The position numbers and the translations under genes are program-made. This document shows, in pieces, positions 1-8,016 of a stretch of 64,000 bases of DNA. The notes beneath the pieces were generated by a model. The model made no database searches. It saw nothing but the letters and a program-made list of their open reading frames with translations, and had not been told where the DNA came from. Origin of the DNA: Streptomyces sp. NBC_00708 (lineage in GTDB: Bacteria; Actinomycetota; Actinomycetes; Streptomycetales; Streptomycetaceae); NCBI GenBank assembly GCA_036226585.1, contig CP108997.1:6572001-6636000 (forward strand), given 5' to 3'. The number at the start of each line of letters is the position of its first letter. Position 1 is the first letter of the stretch.

Positions 1-2
1 AC

Positions 3-320
3 TTCATCACGCTGCCGATGCGCACCTACTCGTCCGGCATGGCCGCCCGCCTCCGCTTCTCCATCGCGGCCGCCAAGAACCACGACGTCCTCATGATCGA
101 CGAGGCGCTGGCGACCGGTGACCGCAAGTTCCAGATCCGCTCCGAGGCGCGGATCAGGGAGCTGCGCAAGGAGGCCGGGACGGTCTTCCTGGTGAGCCAC
201 AGCAACAAGTCGATCAGGGACACCTGCGACCGGGTGCTCTGGCTGGAGAAGGGCGAGCTGCTCATGGACGGCCCGACCGAGGAGGTCCTGCGGGCCTACG
301 AGCGGGAGACCGGCAAGTAG
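3..320 (+). CDS. ABC transporter ATP-binding subunit, polysaccharide/teichoic-acid export type (C-terminal part)
   Basis: The gene enters from the left edge, so only about the last 105 residues are visible. They hold the second half of a nucleotide-binding domain: a signature region reading YSSGM (the SSG form typical of TagH/Wzt-type exporters rather than LSGGQ), a Walker B segment VLMIDEAL, the D-loop ATGD, and the switch histidine in FLVSHS. The tail is short (VLWLEKGELLMDG and about 20 more residues), so there is no Wzt-like carbohydrate-binding extension. Family knowledge places such ATPases with a two-component membrane exporter of cell-wall polysaccharides; the permease would lie outside the window. 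A strong hairpin follows the stop codon. Confidence 0.85.
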   Translation, partial: FITLPMRTYSSGMAARLRFSIAAAKNHDVLMIDEALATGDRKFQIRSEARIRELRKEAGTVFLVSHSNKSIRDTCDRVLWLEKGELLMDGPTEEVLRAYERETGK

Positions 321-344
321 GACGCACCCCGCGTCACGCACGGG

Positions 345-376
345 CGGCCTCCGCCGGACCCTTCCGGCGGAGGCCG
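345..376 (+). terminator. Hairpin terminator after the ABC ATPase gene
   Basis: Perfect 14-bp inverted repeat (345-358 with 363-376) and a 4-nt loop, starting 25 nt after the stop codon. There is no U-tract, which is usual for Streptomyces terminators. Confidence 0.75.
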
Positions 377-702
377 AGCCATGTCCGGACCCCGGACCGG
401 AGTGCGGGCATCCGCGCCTCGTCGTACGGCGTCCGCCGCGATCTCCTACCGCCGGATGACGTGAACGCGGCCCCGTAGGGGGAAAGTTGACGCGGGCTAC
501 GGGTCCGGGGCCGCACGGCCCGTACCCCGGCGTCCGGATGAACGTTGTACAACGTAAGCTGTACCGGTGCTGATTCGCCGCAAGTGGGGCGATACCGCCT
601 GGGTGGACGGCCCGGAGCCGTCCTCGGCACTCGGGAGGGTGGGCGGCGTGTCCGGAATGGGATGTTTTGGGTCAGCAGTGTAGAACGGGAGATGTGACGG
701 CT
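377..702. other. Non-coding upstream region of the hopanoid cluster
   Basis: This stretch has no convincing gene on either strand; a long minus-strand frame here is Arg/Pro-rich and has no recognisable domain. It contains a 14-bp palindrome (542-555) and a small hairpin (605-611 with 617-623, 5-nt loop). I could not identify a confident -35/-10 pair. Confidence 0.5.
542..555. promoter_or_regulatory. Perfect 14-bp palindrome, candidate operator upstream of hpnC
   Basis: ACGTTGTACAACGT is a perfect palindrome, AT-rich against its surroundings, about 220 nt before hpnC. It is the most operator-like site in the upstream region. No regulator can be assigned from sequence alone. Confidence 0.4.
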
Positions 703-765
703 ATGACGGAAGATCTCCAGCTCCGAGGTGCTCACGCCGTCCCCGCGCAGGGCGGTCCGCAGTGA
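703..765 (+). CDS. Possible 20-residue leader peptide overlapping the hpnC start
   Basis: An ATG at 703 opens a 20-codon frame whose TGA (763-765) overlaps the GTG start of hpnC (762) in a GTGA arrangement, the same coupling used between other genes of this cluster. A GGGAG lies about 12 nt upstream, which is far for a ribosome binding site. The peptide (starting MTEDLQLRGAH) has no recognisable features. It may be a real translationally coupled leader or a chance frame. Confidence 0.3.
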   Translation: MTEDLQLRGAHAVPAQGGPQ

Positions 766-1682
766 CCCGTACCCGGCAGGCGCGGCTCGATACCGCCGCA
801 TCCGGAACCCTCGACAAGGCAGCGCACGAGAACTTTCCGGTCGCCCCCTTCTTCCTGCCGCGCGCCTGGCGCGACGACCTGATGGCCGTCTACGGCTTCG
901 CCCGTCTCGTCGACGACATCGGCGACGGCGACCTCGCCCCCGGTGGCGCCGACGCCGTGCACCTCGGCCTCGACGCGGCGCAGGCGGACGACCGGCTCGC
1001 GATGCTCGACGCCCTGGAGCGCGACCTGCGCCGCGTCTTCGCCACCACCGGCGAGACCCCGCACCACCCGCTGCTGCGGGCGCTGCGCCCCACCGCCCGT
1101 GGCCGCGCGCTGACCCCCGAGCCCTTCCTCGGTCTCATCGAGGCCAACCGGCAGGACCAGAAGGTCCGCCGCTACGGCACGTACGAGGAACTCCTCGCCT
1201 ACTGCGAGCTGTCCGCGAACCCCGTCGGCCGCCTGGTACTCCAGCTCACCGGGACCGCGAGCCCCGAACGGCTGCGCCGCTCCGACGCCGTGTGCACCGC
1301 ACTGCAGATCGTCGAGCACCTCCAGGACGTCGCGGAGGACCTCGCCCGCGACCGGATCTACCTGCCGGCCGAGGACATGGCCCGGTTCCACGTCGGCGAG
1401 GCCGACCTCGCGGCTCCCACCGCGAACGCGTCGGTGCGCTCCCTGATCGCGTACGAAGCGGAACGCGCCCGGGATCTGCTGAATGAAGGCACCCCCCTGG
1501 TGGGTAGCGTCCACGGCAGGCTCAGGCTGCTTCTCGCCGGATTCGTGGGAGGAGGACGCGCCGCCCTCACCGCCGTCGCGGCCGCCGGATTCGACGTACT
1601 GCCCGGACCACCCGGACCCACCAAGCCCAGCCTGCTGCGCGAAGTGGGAGTTGTCTTGCGAAAAGCGCGTAGAGAGGGGTGA
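762..1682 (+). CDS. hpnC: Hydroxysqualene synthase HpnC
   Basis: This is a trans-prenyltransferase of the squalene/phytoene synthase fold. In the bacterial three-step route, HpnC turns presqualene diphosphate into hydroxysqualene. The aspartate-rich substrate sites are visible: DDIGDGD near residue 50 and DVAED in the segment EHLQDVAEDLARDRIYLP around residue 190, followed by the family's YLPAEDMARF. Length (306 aa) is normal for the family. The GTG start is set by overlap with a possible leader frame and by the family N-terminus (HENFPVAPFFLP). The stop overlaps the hpnD start, so the two synthases are translationally coupled. Confidence 0.93.
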   Translation: MTRTRQARLDTAASGTLDKAAHENFPVAPFFLPRAWRDDLMAVYGFARLVDDIGDGDLAPGGADAVHLGLDAAQADDRLAMLDALERDLRRVFATTGETPHHPLLRALRPTARGRALTPEPFLGLIEANRQDQKVRRYGTYEELLAYCELSANPVGRLVLQLTGTASPERLRRSDAVCTALQIVEHLQDVAEDLARDRIYLPAEDMARFHVGEADLAAPTANASVRSLIAYEAERARDLLNEGTPLVGSVHGRLRLLLAGFVGGGRAALTAVAAAGFDVLPGPPGPTKPSLLREVGVVLRKARREG

Positions 1683-2632
1683 GCCGGACCGTGGAGGGAC
1701 AGACGACGTACATGTCGGCACCGGTACAGGCCGCATACAGTTACTGCGAGGCGGTCACCGGACAGCAGGCGCGTAACTTCGCGTACGGCATCAGGCTGCT
1801 GCCGGCCGAGAAGCGGCAGGCCATGTCGGCCCTGTACGCCTTCTCCCGTCGTGTCGACGACATCGGTGACGGCGAACTGGAGCCGGAGACCAAGCGCGTC
1901 CGCCTGGAGAGCACCCGAACCCTGCTGGACCGCGTCCGCGCCGGCGCGGTCGACGAGGACGACACCGACCCGGTGGCCGTCGCGCTCGCCGATACCGCCC
2001 GCAGATTCCCGCTGCCGCTCGAAGGGCTCGACGAGCTCATCGACGGTGTGCTGATGGACGTGGACGGCACGGCCTACGAGACCTGGGACGACCTCAAGGT
2101 CTACTGCCGGTGCGTCGCGGGCGCCATCGGCCGCCTGAGCCTCGGCGTCTTCGGTACGGAACCGGGCGCCCCCGGCGCCGAGCGCGCCCCGGAGTACGCC
2201 GACACACTCGGCCTCGCCCTCCAGCTGACGAACATCCTGCGCGACGTCCGCGAGGACGCGGGCAACGGCCGCACCTACCTCCCGGCCGACGACCTCGCCA
2301 AGTTCGGCTGCTCCGCGGGCTTCCACCGGGCCACCCCGCCGCCCGGCTCCGACTTCGCGGGCCTCGTCCACTTCGAGGTCCGGCGCGCCCGCGCCCTGTT
2401 CGCCGAGGGGTACCGGCTGCTGCCCATGCTCGACCGGCGCAGCGGCGCCTGCGTCGCGGCGATGGCCGGCATCTACCGCAGGCTCCTCGACCGCATCGAG
2501 CGCGACCCCGAGGCGGTGCTGCGCGGCCGGGTCTCGCTGCCCGGCCACGAGAAGGCGTACGTCGCGGTGCGCGGCCTGTCCGGTCTCGACGCCCGCCACA
2601 TCTCGCGGCGCACGGCCCGAGGGCGTGTCTGA
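1679..2632 (+). CDS. hpnD: Presqualene diphosphate synthase HpnD
   Basis: HpnD condenses two farnesyl diphosphates to presqualene diphosphate, the first committed step of squalene synthesis in bacteria. The sequence shows SRRVDDIGDGEL near residue 60 and LTNILRDVREDAGNGR around residue 185, the two Mg-diphosphate binding sites, both intact here. I use the GTG at 1679, which overlaps the hpnC stop (GTGA). An ATG at 1712 with an upstream GGAGGG is an alternative and would shorten the protein by 11 residues. It lies directly after its partner hpnC and 133 nt before hpnE. Confidence 0.93.
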   Translation: MSRTVEGQTTYMSAPVQAAYSYCEAVTGQQARNFAYGIRLLPAEKRQAMSALYAFSRRVDDIGDGELEPETKRVRLESTRTLLDRVRAGAVDEDDTDPVAVALADTARRFPLPLEGLDELIDGVLMDVDGTAYETWDDLKVYCRCVAGAIGRLSLGVFGTEPGAPGAERAPEYADTLGLALQLTNILRDVREDAGNGRTYLPADDLAKFGCSAGFHRATPPPGSDFAGLVHFEVRRARALFAEGYRLLPMLDRRSGACVAAMAGIYRRLLDRIERDPEAVLRGRVSLPGHEKAYVAVRGLSGLDARHISRRTARGRV

Positions 2633-2765
2633 ATGCGCCTCAGCCACATCTCGCGCACCATGTGCATCAAGGACGAACGGAACGGACCGCGGGCAACCCC
2701 CGGCCCGGCGACCGCGTCCCTGACTGAGCAGGTCCGACGGAACGCAGCCGGCGAGAGGGGGACGC

Positions 2766-4154
2766 ATGAGTGACGACGCCCTGCGCCCGTCCCACGCGGT
2801 CGTGGTCGGCGGCGGGCTCGCCGGTGTCACGGCGGCCCTGCGCCTGGCCGACGCCGGGCTTGACGTGACCCTGCTCGAAGGCCGCCCGCGGCTCGGCGGG
2901 CTCGCGTTCTCCTTCCGCCGGGGCGGGCTGACGGTCGACAACGGCCAGCATGTCTACCTGCGCTGCTGCACCGCGTACCGCTGGTTCCTCGACCGGGTCG
3001 ACAGCGCCCGCCTGGCACCCCTGCAAAACCGTTTGGACGTGCCCGTTCTCGATGTCGGGCAGCCCTCGGGACCCCGGCTGGGAAGGCTGCGCCGCAACGC
3101 GCTCCCGGTCCCGCTGCACCTGGCCGCAGGCCTCGCCGGGTACCCGCACCTGTCGCTCGCCGAACGGGCCGGTGTCGCGCGGGCCGCGCTGGCCCTCGGC
3201 CGGCTCGACCCGGGCGACCCCGCGCTCGACGCCGAGGACTTCGGCAGCTGGCTCGCCCGTCACGGCCAGTCGCCCCGCACCATCGAGGCGCTCTGGGACC
3301 TGGTCGGCGTCGCCACCCTCAACGCCACCGCGCCGAACTCCTCGCTCGCGCTCGCCGCGAAGGTCTTCAAGACCGGGCTGCTCTCCGAACCGGGCGCCGC
3401 CGACATCGGCTGGGCCTCCGTGCCGCTCGGAGACATCCACGACACCATGAGCCGCAAGGCCCTGGACTCCGTGGGTGTCCGCACCGAACTGCGTACCAAG
3501 GCCCACGAACTCACCCGCACCGACGACGGACGCTGGCTGGTCGACACCGGCGCCGAACAGATCGAGGCGGACACCGTCGTCCTGGCCGTGCCGCAGCGCG
3601 AGACCCACGCCCTGCTGCCCGAGGGCGCGCTCGACGCGCCGGACCGGCTCCTGGAGATCGGTACCTCGCCGATCCTCAACGTGCACGTCGTCTACGACCG
3701 CAAGGTCCTCAAGCGGCCGTTCTTCGCCGCGCTCGGCTCGCCGGTCCAGTGGGTCTTCGACCGCACCGAGGCCTCCGGCCTCACCGGCCCCGGCCAGTAC
3801 CTCGCGGTCTCCCAGTCCGCGGCCGGTGACGAGATCGAACTGCCCGTCGCCGAGCTGCGCGCCCGCTACCTGCCCGAGCTGGAACGGCTGCTGCCGGCCG
3901 CCCGCGGCGCCGGCATCCGGGACTTCTTCGTCACCCGCGAGCGCACCGCGACCTTCGCGCCCGCGCCCGGCGTCGGCCGGCTGCGGCCCGGGACGCTCAC
4001 CCGCGCCCCCGGACTGTTCCTGGCAGGTGCCTGGACCGCCACCGGCTGGCCCGCCACGATGGAGGGCGCGGTCCGCAGCGGAGCGGGCGCCGCGGACGCC
4101 GCGCTCCGGGCGCTCGGCCGCCCCCATGAACATCCGCTGCAGGAGGCGGCATGA
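2766..4154 (+). CDS. hpnE: Hydroxysqualene dehydroxylase HpnE (FAD-dependent)
   Basis: The protein belongs to the phytoene-desaturase-like flavoprotein family. An N-terminal dinucleotide-binding motif GGGLAG (residues 15-20) follows a short beta strand, and LEGRPRLGG and the C-terminal LFLAGAWTATGWPATMEGAVRSG close the FAD site. HpnE reduces hydroxysqualene to squalene, completing the HpnD-HpnC-HpnE pathway. Length 462 aa is usual. The ATG is preceded by GAGAGGGGG. The last codons overlap the start of the polyprenyl synthase gene (ATGA), indicating coupled translation. Confidence 0.92.
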   Translation: MSDDALRPSHAVVVGGGLAGVTAALRLADAGLDVTLLEGRPRLGGLAFSFRRGGLTVDNGQHVYLRCCTAYRWFLDRVDSARLAPLQNRLDVPVLDVGQPSGPRLGRLRRNALPVPLHLAAGLAGYPHLSLAERAGVARAALALGRLDPGDPALDAEDFGSWLARHGQSPRTIEALWDLVGVATLNATAPNSSLALAAKVFKTGLLSEPGAADIGWASVPLGDIHDTMSRKALDSVGVRTELRTKAHELTRTDDGRWLVDTGAEQIEADTVVLAVPQRETHALLPEGALDAPDRLLEIGTSPILNVHVVYDRKVLKRPFFAALGSPVQWVFDRTEASGLTGPGQYLAVSQSAAGDEIELPVAELRARYLPELERLLPAARGAGIRDFFVTRERTATFAPAPGVGRLRPGTLTRAPGLFLAGAWTATGWPATMEGAVRSGAGAADAALRALGRPHEHPLQEAA

Positions 4155-5254
4155 GCAGTACCACCGGAACAAGAGGAGAGTCAGTGACCCCGGCGAATCC
4201 GGCTTCCGACACCGTGGCGGACACCACGGACGTCACCGCGCTTCTGGAGCGCGGACGGGCCCTTTCCACGCCGGTGCTCCGGGCCGCCGTCGACCGGCTC
4301 GCACCGCCCATGGACACCGTGGCCGCCTATCACTTCGGCTGGATCGATGCCCAGGGCAGGCCCGCCGACGGCGACGGCGGCAAGGCCGTCCGCCCGGCGC
4401 TCGCGCTGCTGTCCGCAGAGGCGGCCGGTGCCGCGCCCGAGGCCGGCGTTCCCGGCGCCGTCGCCGTCGAACTCGTGCACAACTTCTCGCTGCTGCACGA
4501 CGACCTGATGGACGGCGACGAGCAGCGGCGCCACCGCGACACCGTATGGAAGGTGCACGGCCCCGCCCAGGCGATCCTGGTCGGCGACGCCCTGTTCGCC
4601 CTGGCCAACGAGGTCCTGCTGGAGCTCGGCACGCCCGAGGCGGGCCGCGCGGCCCGGCGGCTGACCTCGGCGACCCGCAAGCTCATCGACGGGCAGGCCC
4701 AGGACATCTCCTTCGAGCACCGCGAGCGCGTCACCGTCGAGGAGTGCCTGGAGATGGAGGGCAACAAGACCGGCGCCCTCCTCGCCTGCGCCTGCTCCAT
4801 CGGCGCGGTGCTCGGCGGCGCGGACGACCGCACCGCCGACGTCCTGGAGGCGTACGGCCACCACCTCGGCCTCGCCTTCCAGGCGGTCGACGACCTGCTC
4901 GGCGTCTGGGGCGACCCCGAGGCCACCGGCAAGCAGACCTGGAGCGATCTGCGCCAGCGCAAGAAGTCCCTGCCGGTCGTCGCCGCGCTCGCCGCGGGCG
5001 GACCGGCCTCCGAGCGCCTCGGCGAGCTGCTCGCCGCCGACGCCAAGAGCAGCGACTTCGACAGCTTCTCCGAAGAGGAGTTCGCCGCCCGTGCGGCGCT
5101 CATCGAGGAGGCGGGCGGCCGCGAGTGGACCGCCCAGGAGGCCCGTCGTCAGCATGCGGTCGCCATAGAGGTGCTGCACGGTGTCGACATGCCGGAAACC
5201 GTGCGGGCGCAGCTCACGGCGCTCGCGGACTTCGTCGTCGTACGAAAGAGATGA
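4151..5254 (+). CDS. Polyprenyl diphosphate synthase (FPP/GGPP type)
   Basis: All-alpha isoprenyl diphosphate synthase. The first aspartate-rich motif is DDLMD (D117, D118, D121), with Phe five residues upstream (FSLLHDD) and no two-residue insertion; the second region reads VDDLLGVWGD (D247, D248). In characterised enzymes an aromatic at -5 with this short motif is typical of archaeal-type geranylgeranyl diphosphate synthases, whereas squalene synthesis needs farnesyl diphosphate. Product length therefore cannot be settled from the sequence. The gene overlaps hpnE by 4 nt and precedes shc by 106 nt, so a role in supplying the prenyl precursor is the simplest reading. Confidence 0.88.
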   Translation: MSSTTGTRGESVTPANPASDTVADTTDVTALLERGRALSTPVLRAAVDRLAPPMDTVAAYHFGWIDAQGRPADGDGGKAVRPALALLSAEAAGAAPEAGVPGAVAVELVHNFSLLHDDLMDGDEQRRHRDTVWKVHGPAQAILVGDALFALANEVLLELGTPEAGRAARRLTSATRKLIDGQAQDISFEHRERVTVEECLEMEGNKTGALLACACSIGAVLGGADDRTADVLEAYGHHLGLAFQAVDDLLGVWGDPEATGKQTWSDLRQRKKSLPVVAALAAGGPASERLGELLAADAKSSDFDSFSEEEFAARAALIEEAGGREWTAQEARRQHAVAIEVLHGVDMPETVRAQLTALADFVVVRKR

Positions 5255-5286
5255 TCACCATCTGGTCCATATGACTCGCAGTCGCC

Positions 5287-5312
5287 GGCCGGCGTCCTTA
5301 CGGGCGCCGGCC
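5287..5312 (+). other. Hairpin between the polyprenyl synthase gene and shc
   Basis: An 11-bp stem (5287-5297 with 5302-5312, one G-U pair) with a TTAC loop lies 33 nt after the upstream stop and 48 nt before the shc start. It could be an internal terminator or attenuator that lowers expression of downstream genes, or a processing/stability element. Confidence 0.45.
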
Positions 5313-5360
5313 GACGGAGACCCCAGCACAGCAGAGGACCACCTGCACGAAGGGGAAGCC

Positions 5361-7364
5361 ATGACAGCGACGACCGACGGAAGCACCGGGGCCGTTGATC
5401 CCCGCGCAGCCTCGGCCAGTAGACCGACTATCGAATCAACCATCGCCGCGGACGGTGTACTGGCCGCCGCGCGGCGGGCCGCGGAACGCTCGGTCGAGCA
5501 CCTCCTCGGCAGGCAGGACGAGCAGGGCTGGTGGAAGGGTGACCTCGCCACCAACGTCACCATGGACGCCGAGGACCTGCTGCTCCGCCAGTTCCTGGGC
5601 ATCCAGGACCCCGCCACGCTCCGGGCCGCCGCCGGATTCATCCGCGGCGAGCAGCTCGGCGACGGAACCTGGGCGACCTTCCACGGCGGGCCCGCGGACC
5701 TCTCCACCACGATCGAGGCGTACGTGGCGCTGCGGCTGGCGGGCGACCGGCCGGAGGATCCCCACATGGCCCGCGCGGCCGGCTGGGTCCGGGAGCAGGG
5801 CGGGATCGCCGCGAGCCGGGTCTTCACCCGGATCTGGCTGGCCCTCTTCGGCTGGTGGAAGTGGGACGACCTGCCCGAGCTGCCGCCCGAGCTGATGTTC
5901 TTCCCCAAGTGGGTCCCGCTCAACATCTACGACTTCGGCTGCTGGGCCCGCCAGACCATCGTGCCGCTCACCATCGTCTCGGCGAAGCGGCCGGTGCGGC
6001 CCGCCCCCTTCGCCCTGGACGAGCTGCACACCGACCCGGACGACCCGAACCCCTCCAAGCGGCCCGCTCCGGCGGCGAGTTGGGACGGCCTCTTCCAGCG
6101 TCTCGACAAGGCGCTGCACGTCTACCACCGGTTCGCCCCGCGCGCACTGCGCCGGGTCGCGATGAACGCCGCCGCCCGCTGGATCATCGAACGCCAGGAG
6201 AACGACGGCTGCTGGGGCGGTATCCAGCCGCCCGCCGTCTACTCGGTCATCGCCCTGCACCTGCTCGGCTACGACCTCGAACACCCGGTGATGCGGGCGG
6301 GCCTCGACTCGCTCGACCGCTTCGCCGTGTGGCGCGAGGACGGCACCCGCATGATCGAGGCCTGCCAGTCCCCGGTCTGGGACACCTGCCTGGCCACCAT
6401 CGCCCTCGCCGACGCCGGGGTCGCCCCCGACCACCCGGCGCTCGTGAAGGCGGCGGACTGGATGCTCGCCGAGGAGATCGTCCGGCCCGGCGACTGGGCG
6501 GTGCGCAGGCCCCGACTGGAGCCCGGCGGCTGGGCGTTCGAGTTCCACAACGACAACTACCCCGACATCGACGACACCGCGGAGGTGGTCCTCGCCCTGC
6601 GCCGGGTCCGCCACCCCGACCAGGCCCGGGTGGACGCCGCCATCGAGCGCGGCGTGCGCTGGAACGTCGGCATGCAGTCCCGCAACGGGGCCTGGGGCGC
6701 GTTCGACGCCGACAACACCAGCCCGTTCCCCAACCGGCTGCCCTTCTGCGACTTCGGCGAGGTCATCGACCCGCCGTCCGCCGATGTCACCGGCCATGTG
6801 GTGGAGATGCTCGCCATCGAGGGGCGCGCCGCGCACCCCGTCACCCGGCGCGGCATCGAGTGGCTGCTGTCCGAACAGGACGCGGGCGGCGGCTGGTTCG
6901 GACGCTGGGGCGTCAACTACGTCTACGGCACCGGCTCCGTGGTCCCCGCGCTGACCGCAGCGGGACTCCCCGTCTCGCACCCCGCGATCCGGCGCGCGGT
7001 CCAGTGGCTGGAGTCCGTCCAGAACGACGACGGCGGCTGGGGCGAGGACCTGCGCTCGTACGCCGAGGAGAAGTGGATCGGCCAGGGGGCGTCCACCGCC
7101 TCCCAGACCGCGTGGGCCCTGCTCGCGCTGCTGGCCGCGGGCCGCCGGGACACCGTCGCCGTGACGCGCGGCATCGCCTGGCTGACCGAGACCCAGCAGG
7201 CCGACGGTTCCTGGGACGAGCCGTACTTCACCGGCACCGGGTTCCCCTGGGACTTCTCCATCAACTACCACCTCTACCGGCAGGTCTTCCCGCTCACCGC
7301 ACTCGGGCGGTATGTGCACGGCGACCCGTTCGCGGGCCGCGCGCCGATGCGCGAGGGGGCCTGA
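5361..7364 (+). CDS. shc: Squalene-hopene cyclase
   Basis: This enzyme cyclises squalene to hopene at the membrane. The catalytic DXDDTA motif is present as DIDDTA at residues 402-407, with D404 equivalent to the protonating aspartate. Several QW-type repeats are visible (for example QDEQGWW, QENDGCWGG, QNDDGGWGED, QADGSWDE), as is GAWGAFDADN. Length is 667 aa from the ATG at 5361, which has AAGGGG upstream. The frame stays open further upstream, but that part lies in the intergenic hairpin region and lacks family similarity. The stop overlaps the next gene by one base (TGATG). Confidence 0.96.
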   Translation: MTATTDGSTGAVDPRAASASRPTIESTIAADGVLAAARRAAERSVEHLLGRQDEQGWWKGDLATNVTMDAEDLLLRQFLGIQDPATLRAAAGFIRGEQLGDGTWATFHGGPADLSTTIEAYVALRLAGDRPEDPHMARAAGWVREQGGIAASRVFTRIWLALFGWWKWDDLPELPPELMFFPKWVPLNIYDFGCWARQTIVPLTIVSAKRPVRPAPFALDELHTDPDDPNPSKRPAPAASWDGLFQRLDKALHVYHRFAPRALRRVAMNAAARWIIERQENDGCWGGIQPPAVYSVIALHLLGYDLEHPVMRAGLDSLDRFAVWREDGTRMIEACQSPVWDTCLATIALADAGVAPDHPALVKAADWMLAEEIVRPGDWAVRRPRLEPGGWAFEFHNDNYPDIDDTAEVVLALRRVRHPDQARVDAAIERGVRWNVGMQSRNGAWGAFDADNTSPFPNRLPFCDFGEVIDPPSADVTGHVVEMLAIEGRAAHPVTRRGIEWLLSEQDAGGGWFGRWGVNYVYGTGSVVPALTAAGLPVSHPAIRRAVQWLESVQNDDGGWGEDLRSYAEEKWIGQGASTASQTAWALLALLAAGRRDTVAVTRGIAWLTETQQADGSWDEPYFTGTGFPWDFSINYHLYRQVFPLTALGRYVHGDPFAGRAPMREGA

Positions 7365-8011
7365 TGGGAGAGGCCGGCCCCGCCGCCCCCCTGCTGATCG
7401 CCTGCGCGCTCGGCATCGAACAGCTCGCCCTGCGCACCGGCAGGGGGAGGGCGGTGGACGCCCCGGACCGGGTGACCGTGCTCCGTACCGGCATGGGCCC
7501 CCGGGCGGCCGAAGCCGCCGTGGCACGGGCGCTCGGGCAGGACGGGGCGGCGGCCAGCGCGGTCATCGCCTCGGGGTTCTGCGCCGGCCTCGAACCCGGG
7601 ATGCACCCGGGCGACCTGGTGGTGGCCGAGGAGACCCGGGCCGCCGGGGACCCCGTCCCGTGCACCGGTGCGGACCTGCTGGCCGAGGCGCTGGCCAGGG
7701 CCGTACCGGGGCGCACCGTACACACCGGTCCGCTGACCGGCTCCGACCATGTCGTCCGGGGACATGAACGGGCCGAACTGCGGGCCACCGGGGCGGTCGC
7801 GGTGGACATGGAGTCCGCCGCGACCCTGCGCACCGCCCTGCGGTCCGGGCCACGCCCGGTTGCCGCCGTACGGGTGGTCGTGGACGCTCCGGAGCATGAG
7901 CTCGTCCGCATCGGCACGGTCCGCGGTGGAATATCGGCTTTCCGTGTTCTTCGTGCCGTCCTACCGGCTTTCTATGAATGGCACCGATCTTTGCTGCTCC
8001 CCAGGAGGTGA
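7364..8011 (+). CDS. hpnG: Adenosylhopane nucleosidase/phosphorylase HpnG
   Basis: The protein (215 aa) has the purine/uridine phosphorylase-like fold: TGMGPRAAEAAV near residue 40, SGFCAGL, GDLVVA, and the diagnostic AVDMESA near residue 150 whose Glu contacts the ribose. HpnG removes adenine from adenosylhopane made by HpnH, opening the way to ribosylhopane and bacteriohopanetetrol. The start ATG shares its A with the stop codon of shc. It ends 5 nt before hpnH and its last codons contain the AGGAGGT ribosome binding site for hpnH. Confidence 0.9.
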   Translation: MGEAGPAAPLLIACALGIEQLALRTGRGRAVDAPDRVTVLRTGMGPRAAEAAVARALGQDGAAASAVIASGFCAGLEPGMHPGDLVVAEETRAAGDPVPCTGADLLAEALARAVPGRTVHTGPLTGSDHVVRGHERAELRATGAVAVDMESAATLRTALRSGPRPVAAVRVVVDAPEHELVRIGTVRGGISAFRVLRAVLPAFYEWHRSLLLPRR

Positions 8012-8016
8012 GCTAG

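Noticed and set aside
334..801. Minus-strand 155-codon frame upstream of hpnC
   Set aside because: Arg/Pro-rich composition without any domain, overlaps the ABC terminator hairpin and the hpnC start; typical high-GC chance frame.
5181..5360. Upstream extension of squalene-hopene cyclase to 5181
   Set aside because: It covers the end of the prenyl synthase gene and a hairpin and has no family similarity; the ATG at 5361 has a ribosome binding site.
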